DNA from: Sipunculus nudus | Lineage: Eukaryota; Annelida; Sipuncula; Golfingiida; Sipunculidae | Reading direction: 5' to 3' | DNA: 64,000 bases | Assembly: GCA_026874595.1 (NCBI GenBank) | Contig: CM049306.1 | Coordinates: forward strand, 37,466,019-37,530,018 | Part shown: piece after piece, positions 52,101-61,100 of the stretch | Numbering within the stretch: the stretch's first letter is position 1 | How the letters are laid out: the number at the start of each line of letters is the position of its first letter | Made by a program: the position numbers and the translations under genes | The notes under the pieces: model-generated | Told to the model about the DNA's origin: nothing | What the model saw: the letters and a program-made list of their open reading frames with translations, nothing else | Database searches by the model: none

Positions 52101-55100
52101 AACCTACATGTATTGGACCTTTGGTACACCATGAGTTGTCACTACAGGTTGTGTTTAAATAACACATTTATCAATGGCTTTGCTAAAAAATATGACTTAG
52201 CAAAAAATTATATATTTCTCCTTTCTGATGAAACATACCTTTCCCTCTGAAGCTGAGCATCCAGCCCTGATTAAAGAAAAATAACAAAAAAATCTCTTTA
52301 CCTGTACTGGAATTGAAACCTTGATCACTGTCACCTTGAATAGATACACTGATACTAGTCCAAACATCAGTCTGAATAAACCATTACTTTGAAATATTTT
52401 AATCCTTGGTCACTGTATGATTGTACTTATAACCCAGCCCATTACATTGTTCAATAAACAAACTGTCCACAGGACCAGCCAGTTGAAGAAATAGTCAAAA
52501 TGTTATCCTTGAAAATAAATGATTTCCTGAAGACAGAAAGACCCTGATAATGCCATTATTGTTATGTAATAATCCTAAAAGTTTTTGTCCCAAAACTGGA
52601 CGATAATGCAAATTATGATATCATGATAACCTGGATGTTATTAATTTGTTTATCTCAGATGTCAGATATCATGGTAATCCTGGATATTAGTTATCCTCCA
52701 AACCCTAGATAAAGATCTGTTAATTAGGATAAATGAATGCAAATCCCATTTTCATGAAATACACCATATTATTTGTTATTTCTTCGTGGGATATATCTAT
52801 TGCTACTGATTTCTTGACTGAGAATACATGAACATCTGAATAGATTATCTGCAGTGTGTTCATATATTTTCCTACTTTTTGTTATGGCAGGGAGAAAGGA
52901 CTTGAACCTCACATCGTCTGTATAGACAAACTGTGGAAGGACGATGCCGGTGAACAGTGGCTCCATGGTTGCTGGTTCCTCCGACCCAATGAAACTTATC
53001 ACCTGGCTACCAGGAAATTCCTAGAAAAGGTTACTGTTATTTTTTTTATGCTTTTCTTATAAGGGCAAAAAAACAGCTGTGTTGTGTAAGACTGCAACCA
53101 AAATTATTTTTTCCTTTGCTTGTATTTATAAAAGAAATTTGTTATTAACATCTCTGAAATCTCATTAATTAATCAAATGATGATATAATAACACTTTAAT
53201 ATACTCTGCTTATTATATCCTCGGTATTCTGACTAAGAATTACATCATGTTAGGTCATTTGGGTTCAAAAAGGAATGAACAGAAAGATGTTAAAATATGC
53301 ATATTGTCACTGTTATATATTTATAGGAGCTGCACATGTTTTATCAGTGTACTATATTTGTATCAGTGTATTGCTATCTTTCATAGAAAGCTATCTTTCA
53401 TAAACCAACAATACTGTAATTTCATTGTTTAAAGTGTTTTGCTTCCATATCTTGAAATCTGAATGATGAATTTGATTTTGTGCTTTTGGAAAAAGGTTCA
53501 CCATCAATATATATGCGCCTTTCATATTTCACAATTTGTGATTAGAGCAACATTCATAGTTTAAAGTAAAAATTCAGTCCATTGAAACAAGTGGTCACTC
53601 TTTATTTATTACAGGAAGTGTTCAAGAGTGACTTTTACGACAGTTCTCCCTTCAGCCAGGTCCAGGGTAAATGTTATGTGATGTTTGTCAAGGAGTACTT
53701 CAGAATGAAGCCAGAGGTGAGTGCAAGACACATCAATGCTGCATATGCTCATATTGTTAAGAAATATCATAGGAAATGCACTAATTCCTGTTTGAAGCAC
53801 AACACCAAATATCATTACAATATGATTTACATTATCATTCTATAGCATTGTCCATTTACCAGATCTCAGCCTTGCTTAAGCAGGTAAAGACCTCGATTGA
53901 CCTAACCATCTTAATTGACCTAACCATGAACTGTATGTTACCTTATTTGCATAATCATTCAATGAATAATCATAACAAACCAGTCAAGTCACCATTGGCA
54001 ATGTAAACAGTCAATCGCCTGACAAGTGCAAAATTTGCATAATATTATAAATAGAAGTGATGTGAGTTTGGTCTTCTTAAAAATATATATTTGCTTTGCA
54101 GTATTTTTCATAAACTTAAAGTATGTATATTAATTATAAGTTTTATGTAATACTATAAAAAAGGATAAAATAGGATATCGCCATCTCCATATGGCTGGAA
54201 TGCTTGCTAAGAATCAAGTGTCCATATAAAATTTTAAGTTTGTACAAAATATATTTTTTTGTTTGGTTTAAATTTTCAACTCTTTTGTGAGAGTAAGTCT
54301 CCATGTGAAGCTGTGAAGATTGTACACTCAGTATAAATTTTCTTCTACTTCATGTTGTTCATGGTCTGATTTCAGGGCTTCAGTGAGAAGGATGTGTATG
54401 TATGTGAGTCCAGGTATTCAGCAAAGCACAAAGCATTTAAAAAAATCAAGGTGAGTCAGTTACACACATATCTTAAATATCTGACTTTGTTTGAATAAAT
54501 AATAATGTGATAAGGCATCATTAATTATCTGTTAATTATCAGACATCATCTTGTACAATAGGACATGAAGGCACAAACCAAATGTTTGTTGGACAGCTAT
54601 TGCAAAACATCTTTAAATTGATGATAATTTACTCTGTAGTCTATACTATGTTTTATACTTGTACCTGTAATACTAATTATAATTACCCACAGATCTGGCA
54701 GATCCCAAGAAATGAGCATGTGAATATCACTCCCCGGGACAACTTCATTGTACCAGTCAGAGTGGCATCGGTCTTCGCTGAGAAAATGGAAGATAAAATG
54801 GATTTTGATGACGGGGAAACTGACATTTTAGATAAAGTTAGAGAGGTAAGTTTTCCCACTGTATATCAGAGTATATTATAAACACTGACAGTCTGATTTT
54901 AGCAGTATGAATATGATTTCATCCACAATCTTTTAAATCTCTTTAGAAGTGAATACTTGAAAGTATGGTTAAATTATGTGAATGTATTTATTTACGCACC
55001 AGTTTAGAAAGGATGTTTTTATGGCATATGCACAGTCCTTCCATCTTTCTGTTAACTTTTAGTGTCACTGCGATTACTAACAGGGCCTTTGATGGAATTT

Positions 55101-58100
55101 AAGAACATGAGGTTGTGTGATTTGTTTAAAAGCCATTGGCCTATCTATGAGCATTGTCAACACTATAGTAACATCAGCCATAGGGTAAATCCCTCTGACT
55201 GAAAATGAGAGATGTCAACAAAAGCATAGTGTTTCTTGGGCCATTTCTGCACTAGCAAATAAATTGGATTGTGAATCGGTTTACTCTGTCCACACCAGGC
55301 TTCTTATATGCATTAGTTCCATTTACTGTTGTCTGCTTGTAAGGTGGTCTACAGTAGTAGGGTTTACTTAAGTCCGGTTTACAGTAAACCAATTCCTTGT
55401 GTGTAAAGGCAGATCTGTTTCCAGTCTGCACAAGGCCAGTTTTGAAACCATTTGACCAAATCCTTCCAGTGAAAAATATAACTTTTAGCAGCAGAGTATA
55501 TCAGATTAACAACTGAGTGTGGACAGCAATCCCACTTTATACTGAATAAACTGATTTAGGCTCTTTGTAAAGAGATCTACTGTTTGGACGCAATGCCTAC
55601 TTCTTCTAGAATGAAGTAACTGATTTAGTGTAATCAAATTTAGATGCAAACCAAATATGGACATGGCCTTATACTGCCAGCCCCAAAATTTCAGGGAAGA
55701 GTAAAAACAGTATATATATTGCTTGGTTTAAGTCATTTCTAAATTTGTCCATAATGTCACACCTTGCACCAGCCAATCACATCAGGGCATATATCTCTGT
55801 TCTGGATGCAATGCTCCCATCACATTACAGACTGTGTGCTAATAGGTTTACCTAGCCATTAGTGCTAACATAAGGATATGTGATTTTGACTGTTTTATTT
55901 TGACAGGTGGTTGAGGCTGAACAAGTCAATGAGGATGACCCTAACATTTACTTTGAGCAGTATCAGCTGGACCAGGGATGGTTTAAACTGGGTATGTATG
56001 TGGCCAGTGGTTTATATGGTGTGCTGTATATTGCCAAAGTGCTAATATTATAATTAAAGAATAAAGACTGGACTGCTTCATATACTTTTCTGCATTTATT
56101 TAGTGGAATAACCTGACCAGAGTAGTTTATTGTATTAATTATTTAATATGTGTGTAAAATCTAAACAACATTAAATAACAAAGACCCAAGCATTAGTCAA
56201 ATTGGTAGAAATTCTTGCACATAATAGACAGATAATTTGATGTGTAAATATAATTTGATATATATATATATAATTTTATATATATATATATTTATATTAT
56301 TCCTGGATGATATATATTATTCAAAGGTAATGAAAATATTTATTATTATTTATGGAAATAAATATTTAACCTTTTATGAAGTAAACCTTTGGACATAGGA
56401 TATGCCAAAGAGGCTACAATATATATAAAGCTGTACACATTAATTGATGAGGGCATTTTATACACAGAGGTTTTATTTTTGTAATTGTTTACCTTTTGTG
56501 AATATCACAAATTTGAGACCCTCATGAACGTAAAGTCAGCCACAATATTGCTCCTGGTTCATCTCGATCAGCCAAATATTCTGTTTAACATGCTGCATTC
56601 ATTGGTATTATGTTCTTCCAGGTGACTTTGTGTATGTAAAAACAGCAGATGAGAAAATCCGGATAGCACGCATTGATAAACTGTGGACAGACAGGGGGTG
56701 AGTCACACTCATAAATTATTTCAATGCATTCCTGTTAAACAAAATGCCATAAATCATAGAATAGATAAAGTCTTAAATATATCCTCCCATTACTTGTCGG
56801 TGAATGATTGCTTAAAGTGTAATTAAACATATGTATTACTATACAGATTTCAAAGTATTCAGTTTAGCTAATGTTTCTGATTGATTGTAGGATTTATATT
56901 GTTCATGCTAATAAAGCCTAATTCATGTTTGAAACCTATAAGAATAATTACCAGTGAAATCAAGATTCACGTAATATGAGCATATATGATATGTCAGTTA
57001 AGGTATAACTCATAGATGAAAATTTGTAAATAGGGAAGGTGTATATATGAATCTAGAATGTAACATACATGGTGTATTGGCATACTGTGTGTAGAGTGGT
57101 GTTCAGCAAAAGTAGTTTGCTGGATGATTAATAAGAAAAAAATCTAATTCCAGGGGTGAAGTGTTTTTCCAAGGACCCTACTTCATCCAACCGTCTGAAG
57201 TTAACCACGCTCCTACCAGACTGTTCTACCACCGTGAGGTGTTTCACAGTCAGAACGAGGAAACGTACTCCGCTCGTCAAATCCAGTCTCTGTGTTACGT
57301 GCTGCTCCACAAGGACTACTGTAATTCACGTCCTACAGAAATCCCTGAGCAACATATCTATATCTGTGAATCCAAATACCTGGAGAATGAGAAATCAATT
57401 AGGAAACTGGCAAAGGGCATGAAGGTGAGAGGTCAAAGGGCAAATGGGTCATATGAAATCTTGGGGCGGTTGGAAACAACATTTGGTCAGTTTTCCTATT
57501 TTCTGTGGGATTATCTGTTAATCGTATCAAGAAATGTGGATCTTTTCCTGGTTGGTGTTAAAAATGTGAATGTGTTAAAAGATTATGCTGTTTCATCAGT
57601 TCACAATATATTCTTTCTTGGGATTTTTGGAAGTTGGGTGACAGAGCCAGGGCATTTTAGGCTTTCAGTTTAAAGGGGAATGGAATAAAGTGATGGAATA
57701 AAGCTTTTCTCAACCATAAGCTCTGGTTGCATGCAGAGGGAAGGGACTAGTGAGAACCTTAAAAATAACATTTATCAGAATGTGAAAGGGAGGGGGGGGG
57801 CAAAAAAGAAATTATTAAAATTCCTGTGTCAGTTACACAGATCAAACTGAAACAGAATTAGTGGTATTCACCATAGATAGAAACCTTGGTAATTAATATG
57901 TATATAATTTGTAAAAAACTTGTGTTCCTTGCCAGTCAAAAGTATAACTGTTATATTGTGTAAAGCAATATTAATTTGCATAAGATATTCAGGGGCATTT
58001 GTGCATATTTTTGCAAATGTTTTTCCATAACACTTAATTTGCCCATCTAGTTTCCATCTGCACTTGCTTTCAGTCCAATTTGGCGTTATCTAAGAGCTCA

Positions 58101-61100
58101 ACTTTGATTCTTTTAATATTTCCTGAAAAACTAGCGTTAACCCTGCAGTTCTTTTTTGCTTGGTCATAAAAATGAAACCAAAATCTGAGAGTGGTACTGA
58201 ATGGTCATATTAATTTCGTGCTGTACCCCTCTATGCCTTATAGTCTGGCAGATACTTTCATATGTTACATTGATGAAGATATTTAACTGGGACTTAAAGG
58301 GTCCTATTCACATACCAGGTGTATTAAATATGCATGAAATTTAGTGTACTCTCTTGTAAATATTACAGTATAAGTCAATATTTTGTTCTAAAACCTTTTG
58401 CTTATTCCTATGCACAAGTGGATAAAAGCTTGCATCAGACACAATCAGTGGTGCAAACATAAAGATAATATAAATAATAAAAAATAGATGATATATAATA
58501 ATATAAATAATAAATAATGCAAGATTACATTATTGTTGCAAATGAAAATGAATCTTAAAGCCCTTCAGTTCAAAACCAGCCAAGTACGACTTTTCACTTA
58601 GCTGACAAATGCTGTTTATATTTTCAGAAGCACTCATTATCTCCCAAGGTTTGTGATGATGAGATCTACTTCTTCAAGAAGCCCATTATACCAAAGAAGG
58701 TATGTATTTTATCTGTATTATGCAGATTTTGGTCTGTTCCTTTGTTTCCTACTATATAGTTTAATATTGCTTTTTGAAACAACATGATGTCTTGCATGTT
58801 ACCAAAAGTCTTACCTTTTGCATCCATGAAGAATGAACATTTGCATATTGTCTGTCTTCTAAAAGCATTGATGACACCCTGACACATGACAGTATGGTAG
58901 TATGTCCTACATTATCACATCATCACATCATCACTGATAGATTCATGATATATACACTGAAACAATTACATGAAACAGCTTAAACCTAATGCTGAGAGTG
59001 TTGATGTTTTGTTTTGATATTTTTATCTTATATGCTACTTAAAATCTACTTAATGGAAAGTAATTGGATAAAACTGCCCAGGAGACCTTGCATGAAGTTT
59101 CTTCAATCAGTTATCTCCATTGTTTGCAAAACCGTCTGTAGGTAAGAAAATTTCCAAGTCCAACCTATTTTAGTTGAACCATAAAGGGTGAGAACTTATT
59201 TTCCTGGGTTTCTTTACTTAATAGGATTTTCTTTATTAACTCGAGTGAATAAAATGCTTTTCTTGTAAGCAACTCAAGAACAGACATAATGGCCCCCAAA
59301 AGAAAATAATCATTATTCATGATATATGCCTAAATGTTGTGTTTGGGAAAATGTTTAAAATTAAATATGGACCATGCTGTGCATAAACAGTAACGGACTG
59401 CAGTAACTTCTGTTTGTTTATCGACACAGATTGATATTGTAACAGGAAAACCAGTTGTGGTGGGGACCAGCTTGTTCAGTTGTGATTTTGTTTGTTTAGT
59501 TATATTCAGTTACACTTGTTCTGTTCTTTTAGTTTTCACCTCTCCAAGAAGCCCCTGGTTCCAAGTTAACCCCATTTATTATTGTATTCTGAGCTTTTGA
59601 ATATGTTCTACATTTTATGCATGCTCTTTTGCATGATTTATCTTTGTCAGATTTGTTAATATAATGTTCAGAATCCACGGATATGTGCCAGATAGGTGAT
59701 TCTGAAAAACATATCATGAGTGGCATAATTTGATCAGTTGAAGAACTAGTCACTCATGGCACTGCCTAGTAGTTGTGACTGGAAGAATTTAGATAAATGG
59801 GTATTGACAGAAATTATACAAATCCAACATCACTTCATTTGAAATAGTCTTTTACATGCAGATTCTTTGCAAACTGAAATTAAAGCTGACAGTATACTCT
59901 AAATATTCTTTTAAAATATTATATATTATTTGCTGTATATATATTTCATATTATTTGTTTTAAATATCATTTTCATTATTTAATCTTTACATTATTTTAA
60001 GTTCTGTCCAACCTTTGGTGTTCAATTACAATCCACACTAATACTGATTTTGAAATATTGTTCTTTTATCATGCATGCAGTACTTAAATTTTTTTAGGTA
60101 TGACCTTTGATTCATAGACCTTGGCTCTCAGCTCGAAAAAGAGAGTAAATAGTATGGTATTTAAATAAATGAAATATATTTTAAAGATAGTTGAATTTGA
60201 ACATTTTTTATTTTATTTACTTTCAAGTTCAAAATGCACATCAGACCCCCCCCCCCCCCCCCCCTCCAAAAAAAACAGCACCAGCAAAGACCAAATAAAA
60301 TTTTGTTAACGTTTTATCCTGTTTCAGTATAAAATGATGGTTTTCCTTTCAGGAACCTTCTCCTCTGCTGCCTAAAGCAGGTGACATGGTTTATCACGAG
60401 GATGATACTGTGTCCAGTCAGGAGACCAGCTTTAACGAGAGCTTCGCAATGCCTGAACAGCAGGCACCGGTAGAGGAAGCCCCCACTCCAGAGCCTGTCA
60501 AAGAAAAGAAGAAGGTAGCAACAAAGGTTTCTATAATATTTCAGTTCTTCCCTCATCCAAAATATTTCCATTTATCAGTTATTTATTGTAAGATATCCAG
60601 ATTTTCCTTCCTAGTTATCATTGTAAAGTTTTTTTTGTTTTTTTTTCTACAAAATATGCAGACCCCTAATTCTGTAATGATTAAACTTCCACTTTCAATT
60701 TATATATGCTATCAGCAAACCTTGAAAATACATGGTATACATAATAACTGAAAGTATTAACCTATCTGTTGCAGTATTTTCTGAATATTTAAAAAAATAT
60801 TTCATAAATTGGTATGTAAAAGTAGGTAATTAGTTTATTTTTAAGTATGTAAATGTTTTAATTATTTAATCATATATATTTAATGTTTAAGAAGTTAGTT
60901 AATTTTTATTGTCCTGTTGGTGTGATATGTAAGTGTATGCTTGTATATGTTTTCTCAGTCATGTTTTGAGTTTCATTTGATATGTTACAGCCCTGCAGAC
61001 ACAGAAGATACACACACATACACATACACAAACATATAAAACAAATTAACTGTTCCCTTGGTTGATAATCACCTCTAAACATTAACATTCATTTAAAGTG

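Larger units (their letters stand above)
45939..52890. other. intron 23
   Basis: A 7-kb intron with a 749-bp TIR element (46300-47048), a candidate 27-nt microexon (47507-47533), a SINE-like stretch (about 49640-49850), fold-back elements (50300-50929), a small MITE-like copy (51315-51455) and a poly-C run (51631-51645). The remainder is AT-rich without recognisable features. Confidence 0.72.

Noticed and set aside
57425-57673. Extension of exon 30 into intron 30
   Set aside because: AAG|GTGAGA donor plus exact continuity into exon 31 with vertebrate spacing shows it is read-through.
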